Part shown: piece after piece, positions 53,140 to 62,900 of the stretch
Layout of the letters: each line of letters opens with the position of its first letter
How positions within the stretch are numbered: the first letter of the stretch is position 1
DNA from: JANQGH01 sp039177555
GTDB taxonomy: Bacteria > Pseudomonadota > Alphaproteobacteria > DSM-16000 > Inquilinaceae
Direction: 5' to 3'
Assembly: GCA_039177555.1 (NCBI GenBank)
Contig: JBCDFV010000009.1
Span: forward strand, 1-64,000
Length of the DNA: 64,000 nt
Program-made: the position numbers and the translations under genes
The notes under the pieces: model-generated
What the model was told of the DNA's origin: nothing
The model's database searches: none
What the model saw: the letters and a program-made list of their open reading frames with translations, nothing else

Positions 53140-53316
53140 CCCACCTTCGGCGTGAACGATTTGGAGGCCGAGCGCGCCCGGCTGGAGGCAGCGGGCGTGA
53201 CGTTCGACGGCCGGACCATCGAAATCCCCCACAGGGCCAAGTTCGCCACCTTCTACGACCCGGACGGCAACCCCCTGATGCTGTCGCAAAAGCTCAGGCT
53301 CCACGGGCGCGGGTAA
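53140..53316 (+). pseudogene. VOC/glyoxalase-superfamily C-terminal remnant
   Basis: A 58-codon frame after a TGA at 53134-53136. It encodes FGVNDLEAERARLEAAGVTF, then IPHRAKFATFYDPDGNPLML, the C-terminal beta-alpha-beta unit of a vicinal oxygen chelate protein with the FxDPDGN motif and a normal end. The N-terminal two-thirds are missing. A GTG at 53152 could start a fragment. Confidence 0.7.
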
Positions 53317-53762
53317 GGCAGCCAGGACCACTCTTGCCATCACGGCGGCCCTCGTGATCTCGATCGTCGGCAACATCGCCAACCACGTGGCAACGGCCGA
53401 GGGCCACCGCCCGCCTTTAACAAGCGGCGAACCGTTGTGTGAAAAGTGGTTGGCCCGGTCCTTTGACGTGACGCGGCCAAATCACAGCTAGTCGATCGTG
53501 CAGCATTGCTGCTCGTCGGCGCCGTTCCCGACAACCGGTGCGACGGTTGACCGTCGTCAAGGACCGATCGCAGCCATGTCTTTAGTCTTGCATCACGATC
53601 CCACTGCATGGAACGGCCGTCTCGGCCAATAACACACATGGGGGCGGAGCGGAGCCGGGCGCGATCCGACGTCAGGCCTGCTGTGAAACGGGCTGCTCAG
53701 CCCAAACCCACTAACGATCTTAACGGCGACTCCGATCGCCTTTTCATGCGGGAGTTCTATCC
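53317..53762. other. Intergenic region, no gene recognised
   Basis: 446 nt after the VOC remnant. A hydrophobic 20-codon stretch near 53330 resembles a membrane helix but has no start codon in context. Minus-strand frames here lack recognisable motifs. Promoter for the SDR gene is expected near 53700-53760. Confidence 0.45.
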
Positions 53763-54533
53763 ATGGGTCGACTAGACGGTAAGGTTGCCATCGTAACAGG
53801 TGGCGCCGTAGGCATCGGCGCTGCGGCATGCATCATGATGGCCCGGGAAGGCGCAAAGGTCGCCGTTACCGATATTCAGGACGATGAGGGTCGAAAGGTC
53901 GTCGAGGCGATCGAAAAGGCCGGTGGCACTGCCGGCTATTGGCACCTCGACGTCAGCGACGAGCAAGAGGTCGAAGCGGTCTATCAGGATGTCAGCCGCA
54001 CCTTCGGACCGCCGACCACCATTGTGGCCAATGCGGGCATTGCAGGCACGGTTGATCCGACCCATTCGATCAGCGTCGATGATTGGGAAAAGGTCATGGC
54101 CGTCAATGTACGTGGCGTGTTCTTGTGCACCAAGCACGCCATCAAGTATCTGCGTGAAGCCGGCGGCGGCAGCATTATCAATCTGTCGTCGATCTATGGC
54201 ATCATCAGTGCCCCGGACGTTCCGGCGTATCATGCCTCAAAAGGGGCTGTGCGGATGATGACCAAAACCGATGCCCTGCTCTATGCTGAAGACGGCATAA
54301 GGGTGAATTCGGTCCATCCCGGCTACATTTGGACCCCGTTGGTTGAAGACCTTGGAGACACTCTCGGCTTTACGGCCGAGCAATTCAAAAAGGAGCTGGG
54401 CTCAAGGCATCCGGTCGGATATGTCGGCGAGCCGGACGATATCGCCGCCGGCATTGTTTATCTTGCTTCCGATGAATCAAAGTTCATGACCGGCGCGGAA
54501 CTCGTCATCGATGGGGGCTATACGGCGCGCTAA
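53763..54533 (+). CDS. Short-chain dehydrogenase/reductase (SDR)
   Basis: A 256-residue classical SDR. NAD-binding TGGAVGIGAA is near residue 12, TIVANAGIAG in the middle, the catalytic Ser in IINLSSIYG and the Tyr-Lys pair in PAYHASKGAV. The C-terminal MTGAELVIDGGYTAR is typical. Substrate could be a 3-hydroxy acid, polyol or steroid-like alcohol. Codon use here appears less GC-biased than neighbours, as is that of the short region upstream. Monocistronic. Confidence 0.92.
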   Translation: MGRLDGKVAIVTGGAVGIGAAACIMMAREGAKVAVTDIQDDEGRKVVEAIEKAGGTAGYWHLDVSDEQEVEAVYQDVSRTFGPPTTIVANAGIAGTVDPTHSISVDDWEKVMAVNVRGVFLCTKHAIKYLREAGGGSIINLSSIYGIISAPDVPAYHASKGAVRMMTKTDALLYAEDGIRVNSVHPGYIWTPLVEDLGDTLGFTAEQFKKELGSRHPVGYVGEPDDIAAGIVYLASDESKFMTGAELVIDGGYTAR

Positions 54534-54746
54534 GGCGGTTGCGACGCTTTCAGGCGGCGGCGTAATCGTGGTGATGGTCATTATCACCGCGGCGATAGGG
54601 GCGGTCGTCACCGCCATCGCCGCGTTTGATGGGCTGGGAGGTTTCGGCAGTTTAGGTGAGTAGCGGTGGCGCCCATTTCTGTGCGCCACCGCCCCATGCC
54701 CATTGACCAGGCGCGCTAGCGAGGATCGTGGCACGTCCAGAGGCGC

Positions 54747-57700
54747 TTACGAGAAGTCAAAAAGGTCGCTGATCGTGAACCGTTCTACGGCGCCGAAGAT
54801 GTTGGTGAAGGCGCCGTCGCCGAGAGAGCCGTCTAAAGCAGGGGGTTCGGGCTGAGGCAGTTCCGGTTCAACCTCGGGTTCGTACGACAAGTCAGCGAAG
54901 CCGAACGGCTCCGCCTTGTCGATCGTTCGTACCCCATCCGACCAGCGCCCGAAGTCGAACCTGTCTTCGAAACGGTCGATGATAGCGCGCAAGAAGCCTC
55001 CCGCAAACGAACCGCCGGGCGTCTCGATACCGCCGCCGGTCCCCTCCGGCGAAACGCGGACGACCATGTCGTTGTAGTCGAAGTCAGAACCCTGCGCCCC
55101 GGTCAGATCCTCAAAGCCGAACGTGTTGTGCCCGTACGTCCGGATGTACTCGTTACCCTCAGGGTTGCCGTAGCCGACGACGAAGACGTCGCCATTCTGG
55201 GTCAGCAGAACGGGGGCGTAGTAACCGCTGTCCCCGGCGATCGTCCATGACTGCATTTCTGAGAAATTGCCGCCCTTCGTGAACAGGAAATTGGCATCCA
55301 GATTGGCGACGACCGCGTTCTTGAACGCATCGGTGTTGCCGTAGTCGACGCCGCCGACGCTCCACTCGCCGGTCGTCGGATCGAGATCCATCCGGACGAA
55401 GCCGAGCGTGTTGGTGTTGCCCGCGCTGCCGAAAATGTCGACATCGACCGTCGCGCCGTGTTCGAGATAGACGAATTCCTGATTGTGCAGCCGCTGAGCC
55501 GCCGCGAGCGTCACGTCGTCGGTGTGATCGTTTTCGGTTTCGGTGATCAGGGTGTAGCCGCCGACAAAGACCTTGTGCCTGCCATCGGGCAATGCGGCGA
55601 TGGTCACGTCCGCGTCGCGGTCGATCTCGTCGTCGCCGGTAAGGACCGCGAAGTGCAGTTCCAGGCCGGTTTGCAGATAGACGCTTTGCCCGCCCTTCAG
55701 GAACGCACGTCCGGCATCGTCGCGAACCGTTCCGATCGTTGCCAAGGTTGCTTCTTCAATGCTCACGCCGGGCCCGATCTCAAGGCCGTCGCGGCTGACC
55801 AGATCCCCCTGCTCGTTCGTGGCATAGACCAAGATCACGGCGCTGTCTGACAAGGGCGATGACCGCACGACTTGAAGATCGATCCAATTGCCGGATGGAC
55901 CGTCCGGCCCGGCCGCGACCAGACCGAGACCGTCGAGATCCGGTCCCGATCCGCCGCCGACGATGGCGAGGTCCAGGTCGGCCGCATCGACGTTCAGGGT
56001 CAAGGCTTCGCTCTGCAGCCCAAATGGCGTCGCATGGCTGGCGTCGGCGGCCGCGAACTCCGACATGGTGATGGTGTATTCGCCGTTGCCGAGCTGATGG
56101 CTGGGCGTTCGCCACTGGCCATCCAGGTCCGCCGCCGTGGTCAGCGACAGGAACACTTGGCCATTCAAGACCAAATCGACCTTGGCCGTGTTCAGGGCGC
56201 CGATCTTGTTGGTGTAGTCCTTGATCCAGTCCTTCGACCCGGCGGTGCTGTCGTTCAGCCCCGTCCAGCCGAAGGCGATCTGAGCCTCCGACGTGGTGAT
56301 CGTGTTCTTGTCCGCCGCGGTCTGGCCGTCCAGGGCCTGGAAGACGGTGCCGGTGGCGATCGTGCCAGCCACCGGCGCGAACGGTACCGATCCGGAGAAG
56401 GGCTTGCCGTGGGTGCCCTCAGCTATCGACGGGTTTCGTTCCAGCACGTCGGGATCGAGCGTGTTGGTCGCGCCGTAGAGCAGGTTGACGGTAAACGTCG
56501 TGACCGTTTGGGTCGTCACGGCCGGCCCGGCGATGGTCGCCAACCCATCGATGGCCAGCCCGCCCTGCTGCGAGCCGACGTTCGGGTTCAGGAATTGCGG
56601 CTTGCCGTCCGGATCGTTGGCCGCCTCGTAATAGAGGTTATAGGTCTTTTTGTCCGCACCCTCGCCGATGTTCAGCCGATACCAGTACTTGCCTTCCTCG
56701 GGCGTCTGGAAATTCGAGATCAGGAGGTTCCCGGGCCCTTGCGAGGTATTGGGCGCGATCGCAGCCGACCAGGTCCCGCCGCCCTGCCCGTCCGGCGTGT
56801 AGACCAGGGTCCAGTTCTGCCAGGGCGACTGGCCGGCAGGGGCGTCGAACGCAATGGTCGTCCAGATCGGCTCGCCGCCCGTCGTCCAGCCCGTGATCAT
56901 GTCGAGCGATATCGCGGTATCTCCCGACATCACCATGCGGGCGTTGGCGAAGTTGAACTTGATGTTGTTGCCGGTCGGGGTGTTGCCATCGACGGCGACG
57001 TATCTGCCGCCGTCCGGGGCGATGTAGTTGTAGATCTCCGGCATGATGTAGCCGGTGGGCGTTTCGTTATCGGCAAACAGTGTGATGCCGATTTCGCTGA
57101 CATTCTGGCCCTTGCCCGGCTCGGTCGGGTTCGAGACCTCGATCAACGGCCCGCCGACCGAATATTGCCGCATCAAATTGTCGGAATAGCCGGACCCGTA
57201 GGAATTGGAGTTGAAGAAGAAGAACTCCGAATAGGCGTCTTGAAAGTGGCTGGTGGGATCCGGCGGCGCCGTCAGGTTTTTGGAGAAGGCATAGCTTGGA
57301 TCCCAGTTCCAATTGTCATTGAGATCGATCGCCGCCGTATCGAGCGGATTAAGCGACTTTCCCGACGTGCCGTAGAACCCGGCCGTGAACCCGGTCAGGA
57401 AATTGGCCAGCACCGCACCCCACTGGTTGTTCTCACCGGTGTTCATGCTGTAATCGCCGGTGGCGAAGTCGGTGTTGTTCAAGATCCGATAGGGCTCGGT
57501 ATCGGTCTTGCTGGCGTAGATGCCGACATCTCCCAATGTGGAATAGATGCTGTTGGCGAGGTCGGCCGGGGTGATCTTGATAAAGCCCTTGATCTCGCTG
57601 TTGGCGGCCGGGCTCAGCCAGAAGGCGCTCTCCGCACTGTCCCATTCCAGCGCGTAGGAGAAGAAGCCGGCATTGTGATAGACGCCGTTTGCGTCGGCGG

Positions 57701-58367
57701 CGCCGTTGAAGAAGCCGGCAATCTCGACACCGGGATCGTCGACCTGCAGCGACGCGATGTACGCGTCCCAGTCCGAAGCCTGGAACGTGGTGTTGGGCGG
57801 TACTTGCGCCACGGCCTCCGACGGCGAGATCACGCCACGGTTCTGGCCGTTCAGCGGCCCTTCGGTGTACAGCACGGGCGCGTTACCGGCATCCTGGAAG
57901 GCCTGGAACAGATCGCTGGCGGAGACCTTGTAGCCGCGCGTATCGGTACTGCCGTCGCTGTAGGTGACGCTGACCTCCATCGGCAGGCCGAAGCCGTTCA
58001 CCGAGGTCAGGTTGCCGACATCGTTCGCGCTGCCTTCAAGGGTGACCTCGAAACTGTCGTAGCGGAAATCCTGGTCCGCCGCGTTGCCGAAGTTGATGTC
58101 GCTTTCCTGGGTGATCACGGTCGGCAGGTTGGCCGGCTCCCCCGCCTCCCGGCTTTGAACCAGGAAATAGATCTTGCCGCCCTTGAGTTCCGTCGGCAGG
58201 GGGATATCGACCGTGCCGGACGTTTGGACGGCGCCGTCGACGACCAGATTGTGCCAGACCGGTGTCCCATCGGTGTTCGGGTCGAAATAGACCGCGTAGG
58301 CGTAGACGCCCTGGCCGGACAGCGCGGTCTGAAGTTGCGCACTGAGATTGACTTTCAACGTCGTCAT
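54747..58367 (-). CDS. Large extracellular-type protein, GH64-like N-half and DUF4114-like end
   Basis: A 1206-residue protein with no classical signal peptide. Residues about 1-480 contain YDSFEVTLEGSANDVGNLTS followed by VNGFGLPMEVSVTYSDGSTD and later aromatic- and Gly-rich strands, resembling the thaumatin-like GH64 beta-1,3-glucanase group. I regard this as probable, not certain. Around 1040-1130 the sequence GYYAPVLLTQNGDVFVVGYG, NTFGFEDL and SDFDYNDMVVRV matches the DUF4114 module of secreted calcium-rich proteins. Very acidic overall, with a Pro/Glu-rich C-terminus ending in FTISDLFDFS. Leaderless secretion by a type I system is possible. It may bind or cleave glucan, or act as a surface adhesin. 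Confidence 0.7.
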   Translation of the reverse strand: MTTLKVNLSAQLQTALSGQGVYAYAVYFDPNTDGTPVWHNLVVDGAVQTSGTVDIPLPTELKGGKIYFLVQSREAGEPANLPTVITQESDINFGNAADQDFRYDSFEVTLEGSANDVGNLTSVNGFGLPMEVSVTYSDGSTDTRGYKVSASDLFQAFQDAGNAPVLYTEGPLNGQNRGVISPSEAVAQVPPNTTFQASDWDAYIASLQVDDPGVEIAGFFNGAADANGVYHNAGFFSYALEWDSAESAFWLSPAANSEIKGFIKITPADLANSIYSTLGDVGIYASKTDTEPYRILNNTDFATGDYSMNTGENNQWGAVLANFLTGFTAGFYGTSGKSLNPLDTAAIDLNDNWNWDPSYAFSKNLTAPPDPTSHFQDAYSEFFFFNSNSYGSGYSDNLMRQYSVGGPLIEVSNPTEPGKGQNVSEIGITLFADNETPTGYIMPEIYNYIAPDGGRYVAVDGNTPTGNNIKFNFANARMVMSGDTAISLDMITGWTTGGEPIWTTIAFDAPAGQSPWQNWTLVYTPDGQGGGTWSAAIAPNTSQGPGNLLISNFQTPEEGKYWYRLNIGEGADKKTYNLYYEAANDPDGKPQFLNPNVGSQQGGLAIDGLATIAGPAVTTQTVTTFTVNLLYGATNTLDPDVLERNPSIAEGTHGKPFSGSVPFAPVAGTIATGTVFQALDGQTAADKNTITTSEAQIAFGWTGLNDSTAGSKDWIKDYTNKIGALNTAKVDLVLNGQVFLSLTTAADLDGQWRTPSHQLGNGEYTITMSEFAAADASHATPFGLQSEALTLNVDAADLDLAIVGGGSGPDLDGLGLVAAGPDGPSGNWIDLQVVRSSPLSDSAVILVYATNEQGDLVSRDGLEIGPGVSIEEATLATIGTVRDDAGRAFLKGGQSVYLQTGLELHFAVLTGDDEIDRDADVTIAALPDGRHKVFVGGYTLITETENDHTDDVTLAAAQRLHNQEFVYLEHGATVDVDIFGSAGNTNTLGFVRMDLDPTTGEWSVGGVDYGNTDAFKNAVVANLDANFLFTKGGNFSEMQSWTIAGDSGYYAPVLLTQNGDVFVVGYGNPEGNEYIRTYGHNTFGFEDLTGAQGSDFDYNDMVVRVSPEGTGGGIETPGGSFAGGFLRAIIDRFEDRFDFGRWSDGVRTIDKAEPFGFADLSYEPEVEPELPQPEPPALDGSLGDGAFTNIFGAVERFTISDLFDFS

Positions 58368-58621
58368 CGTCGTCCCCCCTCGGAGCGTTTTCAGGCCGCC
58401 CGGCGCTCAACACCCAAAATCGTGCTTCGGCATGCGTGCGCGGGCGAAACGCCCGACCGCCTTCGATCGCCCGGCCCAACTATATCAGGGCCGTGCGAAA
58501 GAGCCATGACACGGGACGAGATTGCGGGGCCGAGATTTGTCGCGTTACGGCACCATTTCAGTTCGGCGATCTCGAACCCAGCGACCAAACGCACCCGCGG
58601 CGCCCGGCGCACAACTGCCGA

Positions 58622-60718
58622 TCAGCCGATACGACCCGTCAAGGTCGTCACGTTCCTGCCAATACGGCGCTGATACGCCATGTCGTCGACCAGGTTGCGC
58701 GCAAGATGGATGCCCAGGCCGCCAATCTCGCGGTCTTCCAGGGACATCCCGGTATCGGGCGTGTCGGCGGCCAAGGGATTGAAGGGCTTGCCGTCGTCGG
58801 AGATAACCACGGTTATCCGCGGGCCTGACTTTTCGATCTTGACGTCGATCTCGTGGTCCTCGTCATCTTCATAGGCGTACGCGATGATATTGCTCAGCAA
58901 CTCGTCAAAGACGATGTCGAACTTCCTCGCCAGGGCCGTGGGGATGTCGTTTTCGGCGGCGAACGCATCGAAGGCATCGACGACCTTCGCAATCTCTGCC
59001 GGATCGTTGCCGATCGCGAGGCGCCGCACAACGGGCGCGGCCCCTTCCGGGCCGCCGTTGAACTGGAAGGCCAGAATGGTCAGATCGTCCGTCTGCTCGA
59101 CGTCGCCTTCAAAAACCTCCACCGCCTTAACGGTCGCGTCCACGAGCGCCTCGGCGCTGTCCAAACCCGGTGTCTCCAACAGGTCGGCCAGCCGCTCTTC
59201 GGTAAAGATCGTCTGGTCGCCGTCGATGGCTTCGGTAACGCCGTCGGTGTAGAGGAACATGATGTCGGCGACGTTCAGTCTGACGCGATCTTCGCCGTAG
59301 ACGACATCCGGCACGATCCCGACGATCGGCCCGTGCCGCTGGTCCAGCCGCAACAGCGTGCCGTCCTTGCGGCGCACAAAGGGCGGGTTGTGGCCCGCAC
59401 TGGTAAAAACCGTGTCGCCCGTCCTGGTGTCAACGATCGCGACGAACAGCGTCACGAACATGCTTTCATTGTTGTTCGCGCTAAGCTCATCATTGACATG
59501 GGTGAGGATGCTGGCGGTGGAAAAATCTTCGACCGACCGTGATTTGATCAGGGTCTTGGCGACCGCCATGAACAAGGCCGACGGCACGCCCTTTCCCGAC
59601 ACGTCGCCAATGCAAACGCAGAATCGCTCATCGTCGATGAAAAAGAAGTCGTAGAAGTCGCCGCCGACCTCGCGGGCCGGCTTCAACACCGCATAGACGT
59701 TGAACTCCGGACGCTCTGGAAAGGCCGGAAAGATCAGCGGCACCATGCTCATCTGGATCTCGTGGCCGACATCTAGCTCGCTTTGCATGCGATCCTTCGC
59801 TGCCGTCACCAGCGTCAGCGAGTTGGCCAGCCGCGACACCATGTCGTCGAACGTCTTGCCCAGAACACCAAGTTCGTCCCTGCCCCGCACGCCGCTTCGC
59901 TTGCTCAAGTCACCCGACGCAATATCCGTCGCGGTATCGGCGAGGTCGCGCGCCCGGACCAGCACGCGGCGGTGGACGAAGAAGGTCAGGCCGATCAGCA
60001 GGATCAGCAGAACGCCCGTGGCAACGAAGATGCTGACAAGCTCGTCGTCAGCCTCGCTGCGCGCCGCCGCCAACGCGGCCTCCGTCCGATCGCTGACCTG
60101 CTGCTGAAAGCGCGCGATCGGTTCCATGATGGCCGCCTTCGCCCGCAGATAGGGTGTGCCGTAGAGAAGGTCTTGCGCCAACCCCAGGTCCACCGGACCG
60201 GGCCTGGAGTAGGTACCGGTCCCGTCGTCATACAGGCCACGCACCGCATTGAAGGCCCGTTCTTCAATGACCGTCAGCTCGTCGGACAGCCGCTGGGCCT
60301 CGGCCAACAGCGCGAACTCCTCCTCCGTAAAGCCGAGGCGCGCCATCCGGTCCTGAAACGAGATGGCCTCACCGTTGCCGCTGGCGTCGAGGGAGACATC
60401 CCCGACGATCACCCGGTCCCAGAAAATGCTGCCATAGTCGTCGGGAATCGGCAGATCGCCATTGCGGATCGCCAGGACCTGATGGAAATAGTCGGCAAAT
60501 CTCTCGTCGCCCGATTGGACGAACAACCGCGCCAACCTGGTCAGGTCATCCGACGATTGGCGCAAATCGTCGGCCAACAGAATCGACTGTATCTGCCGTG
60601 CTTCCGCAGCCGCCGCCTTGTTGAGGGCATCTCTCAACTCGATGGCCAGCCAAACGATCACGGCAGACATCATCAGGGTAGCGGCAAGGAACAAGCCCAG
60701 GAGGTGTCGCAGTTTCAT
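58622..60718 (-). CDS. PP2C-type (RsbU/SpoIIE) phosphatase with HAMP and fused HATPase domain
   Basis: A 698-residue membrane protein. An N-terminal helix (LLGLFLAATLMMSAVIVWLA) starts a periplasmic sensor of about 200 residues, then a second helix (LVSIFVATGVLLILLIGLTF) and a HAMP region. The SpoIIE phosphatase domain follows: PAREVGGDFYDFFFIDDER, then CIGDVSGKGVPSALFMAVAKT with metal Asp residues and LYTDGVTEAID. The C-terminus is an RsbW-like HATPase domain (FDIVFDELLSNIIAYAYED and GGLGIHLARNLVDDM). Such fusions act in partner-switching control of a sigma factor. The matching STAS antagonist is not in the window. The start is uncertain; the ATG at 60718 is used, with GTG at 60796 and ATG at 60730 as alternatives. 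Confidence 0.88.
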   Translation of the reverse strand: MKLRHLLGLFLAATLMMSAVIVWLAIELRDALNKAAAAEARQIQSILLADDLRQSSDDLTRLARLFVQSGDERFADYFHQVLAIRNGDLPIPDDYGSIFWDRVIVGDVSLDASGNGEAISFQDRMARLGFTEEEFALLAEAQRLSDELTVIEERAFNAVRGLYDDGTGTYSRPGPVDLGLAQDLLYGTPYLRAKAAIMEPIARFQQQVSDRTEAALAAARSEADDELVSIFVATGVLLILLIGLTFFVHRRVLVRARDLADTATDIASGDLSKRSGVRGRDELGVLGKTFDDMVSRLANSLTLVTAAKDRMQSELDVGHEIQMSMVPLIFPAFPERPEFNVYAVLKPAREVGGDFYDFFFIDDERFCVCIGDVSGKGVPSALFMAVAKTLIKSRSVEDFSTASILTHVNDELSANNNESMFVTLFVAIVDTRTGDTVFTSAGHNPPFVRRKDGTLLRLDQRHGPIVGIVPDVVYGEDRVRLNVADIMFLYTDGVTEAIDGDQTIFTEERLADLLETPGLDSAEALVDATVKAVEVFEGDVEQTDDLTILAFQFNGGPEGAAPVVRRLAIGNDPAEIAKVVDAFDAFAAENDIPTALARKFDIVFDELLSNIIAYAYEDDEDHEIDVKIEKSGPRITVVISDDGKPFNPLAADTPDTGMSLEDREIGGLGIHLARNLVDDMAYQRRIGRNVTTLTGRIG

Positions 60719-61047
60719 CGGCCAGATCATCGGGTTGGTCGAACGGCTGCCAGCCCCATCGATCCAACCGGGCCGTGGCGCCAACATTCGGCGCACCGTG
60801 ATACCATGGGTTGCATGAGCGGACTACCAGCGCAAATGGCCGCCGCCTGCCATCGGACAATGACCGGCTGGCTATTGCCGTGGTGATGCCTTGCTTTCCG
60901 GTGACAAGCAACTCAGAAGCCGGTCAGCAGACCCTCACGTACCACGCCCCGGCAGGGAGCTTTTCGCACCGGAATCGAAACGCCGGCCGATTGATCGCTC
61001 GGCGAGTTTGAGACAATGCTGCACCGGTCGACGGATGGGAGCCAGCA
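60719..61047. other. Divergent intergenic region
   Basis: 329 nt between the phosphatase and the FUSC-like gene. The first 78 nt may code an N-terminal extension of the phosphatase. No other gene or clear site was seen. A GGGAG ribosome-binding site precedes 61048. Confidence 0.45.
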
Positions 61048-61608
61048 ATGAACCATGATGCGATCAAAGACAGCCTGCGATTTGGCCGGCCACAGGTCGG
61101 GGCCTTTGACCTGGTCGCGGCGTTGCAATACGCGGCTGTCGCGCCGATCGTCTATCTGGCCGAACTTTACCTCCTCATGGGGCCGCTGGGCCTGGAACTG
61201 TCCCGGTTGGGGGCCATGTGGGGCGTAATCGCCGCTGTCTTCGTGATCCACGGCAGCCGGTCGGCAACCCTCAAACTGGCGATCTTCCGCATGCTGGGCA
61301 CGGTCTTCGGCATCGCCATCATGCTGGTCTATCTGGCGTTTTTTCCCTTCCACGTCATCGGGCTTGCGGTCTGCCTTTTCGTCGGCACTCTGCTGTGCCG
61401 GGGGCTGGGACGGAACGATCTGGTGATCGTCACGCTGATCACCATCGCCGTCATCATGGTCGACGCCGGCAACCCGACCTACCAGGCCCCCTGGGTCAAC
61501 CCGGCCTTGCGCTTCGGCGATACCTTGATCGGCGCGGCGAGCGGTTTCGTCGTTGTCGCGATTACATCGATTTTCCAGCGCGCTCCGGTTGCGCCGACTG
61601 AACGCTGA
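61048..61608 (+). CDS. FUSC-like (aromatic acid exporter-type) small membrane protein
   Basis: A 186-residue protein with five to six hydrophobic segments (for example FGIAIMLVYLAFFPFHVIGL). It resembles the N-terminal membrane half of FUSC/ArAE exporters, with the RSATLKLAIFRMLGTVFGIA loop. Full exporters are over 600 residues; this compact form occurs widely and its substrate is unknown. It is 13 nt before a carboxymuconolactone decarboxylase-like gene, so the two form an operon. Confidence 0.7.
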   Translation: MNHDAIKDSLRFGRPQVGAFDLVAALQYAAVAPIVYLAELYLLMGPLGLELSRLGAMWGVIAAVFVIHGSRSATLKLAIFRMLGTVFGIAIMLVYLAFFPFHVIGLAVCLFVGTLLCRGLGRNDLVIVTLITIAVIMVDAGNPTYQAPWVNPALRFGDTLIGAASGFVVVAITSIFQRAPVAPTER

Positions 61609-61621
61609 GAGGACCAAACGC

Positions 61622-62026
61622 ATGTCGAAACCACCCCCCACAAGCCGTCGCGTAAAGGCGCTGGAGATCCTCGAACGGCTCGATGCCAGCGCGACTGGCC
61701 CCGTGAGCGCAAACCTTGATCAGGTTGCGCCGGAGCTCTTGGAGCTGGTCTTTGGCTTCGCTTTCGTGGACGTGCTCGATCGGCCCGGTCTCGATCTAAA
61801 GACGCGCGAGATGCTGACCGTGGCGGCGCTGACCACCATGGGCACCGCCCCGGCGCAGCTTGAATTCCACATTCGCGCCGCCATGAATGTCGGCGTGACG
61901 CGCGAGGAGATCATCGAGATCATTCTGCAAATGGCCGTCTACGCCGGCGTGCCCGCCTTCATGAACGGCATCGCGGTGGCGAAGAAGGTGTTTGCCGCGC
62001 AGGATCAAAGCTCCCCTTCGGAATGA
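61622..62026 (+). CDS. Carboxymuconolactone decarboxylase-like protein
   Basis: A 134-residue all-helical protein of the CMD/AhpD-like superfamily. The core region is TREMLTVAALTTMGTAPAQL, then EFHIRAAMNVGVTREEIIEI and LQMAVYAGVPAFMNGI. It lacks the CxxC of AhpD peroxidases, so it fits the decarboxylase-like group (gamma-carboxymuconolactone family) rather than a redox enzyme. The ATG at 61622 has GAGAGGA upstream. It may act with the FUSC-like protein on an aromatic acid. Confidence 0.83.
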   Translation: MSKPPPTSRRVKALEILERLDASATGPVSANLDQVAPELLELVFGFAFVDVLDRPGLDLKTREMLTVAALTTMGTAPAQLEFHIRAAMNVGVTREEIIEIILQMAVYAGVPAFMNGIAVAKKVFAAQDQSSPSE

Positions 62027-62123
62027 CTGATTGGTGTGCTAAGAACGCCATATCTGATGGGAGCCGCGCGGGTTCGGTCAAAGGCGTCTGCGGCGACACT
62101 CGAAATCGACATCTGCCGCTTCG

Positions 62124-62837
62124 CTAGTCGCCTTTGACCCAATCGAACGCGCGGCAGACATCATCTTTCGCGCCGCCTCGCAGGCAATGGCCGTGAGCGA
62201 TGATGATATTGTCGAAATCCCAACCAAGGATCGTCTCGACACTCCGCCGCATCGCCGCCTTGTCCCGCACGCTCAACCTAATGTCCCGGGGTACTCCACC
62301 GTGCTTGCCAAGGATGCCCGCCAGATATTTGATGGCGCGCCAAAGCCAGACCTCGCCGGCGGCATTGTGCTTCTGAATCAGATCCGTAAGGATCAACGTC
62401 TTGGACGCTTTGTGCAGAAACGCGACCTCGTCCAAGACGGCATGGCCCGCGATTACGCAATGGTCGATGTCGTCACGCCACGGGGTTTCAACACTGTCTG
62501 TCAGCACCGCATCGATCGCGATATCGGGATGGCGCGCGGTGAACCCCGGCGACACCCAGACCTCCGCCGACGGGTACAGATCACCCCACGGCCCGATGCC
62601 CAGGCTATGGATCTTGTTGGGTGCAACCAGGTGGGCAACCGGGCCCAGCCCGTCGACGGCGTGCTGTCGTTCCGGCGTCGGCTTCACGGGCGAATGAAGC
62701 CACAAACCGCCCGATGCGAGCCGCACAACTGTCATCCGCGTCGTGAACGGCACCACGCCGAACATGCGCACGTCGTCGCCAGCCATCGTCCATATGTTTG
62801 GTCCAAAGGACTGCATGCTTTGCTTCGGCATGTCCAT
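62124..62837 (-). CDS. DUF4336-like (metallo-beta-lactamase-fold-related) protein
   Basis: A 237-residue cytosolic protein. Sequence such as MTVVRLASGGLWLHSPV, APNKIHSLGIGPWGDLYP, ALVLDEVAFLHK-type residues around 130 and FDNIIIAHGHCLRGG matches the DUF4336 family, which is distantly related to the metallo-beta-lactamase fold but lacks its complete metal motif. Function unknown. Monocistronic. The start ATG at 62837 is the first of several close Met codons. Confidence 0.75.
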   Translation of the reverse strand: MDMPKQSMQSFGPNIWTMAGDDVRMFGVVPFTTRMTVVRLASGGLWLHSPVKPTPERQHAVDGLGPVAHLVAPNKIHSLGIGPWGDLYPSAEVWVSPGFTARHPDIAIDAVLTDSVETPWRDDIDHCVIAGHAVLDEVAFLHKASKTLILTDLIQKHNAAGEVWLWRAIKYLAGILGKHGGVPRDIRLSVRDKAAMRRSVETILGWDFDNIIIAHGHCLRGGAKDDVCRAFDWVKGD

Positions 62838-62900
62838 CGCCCCAGGGGTCGTTCAGTGTCACCATAAGCGGCCGGAAGGCCGAACGGTTGGCTCACCAAT

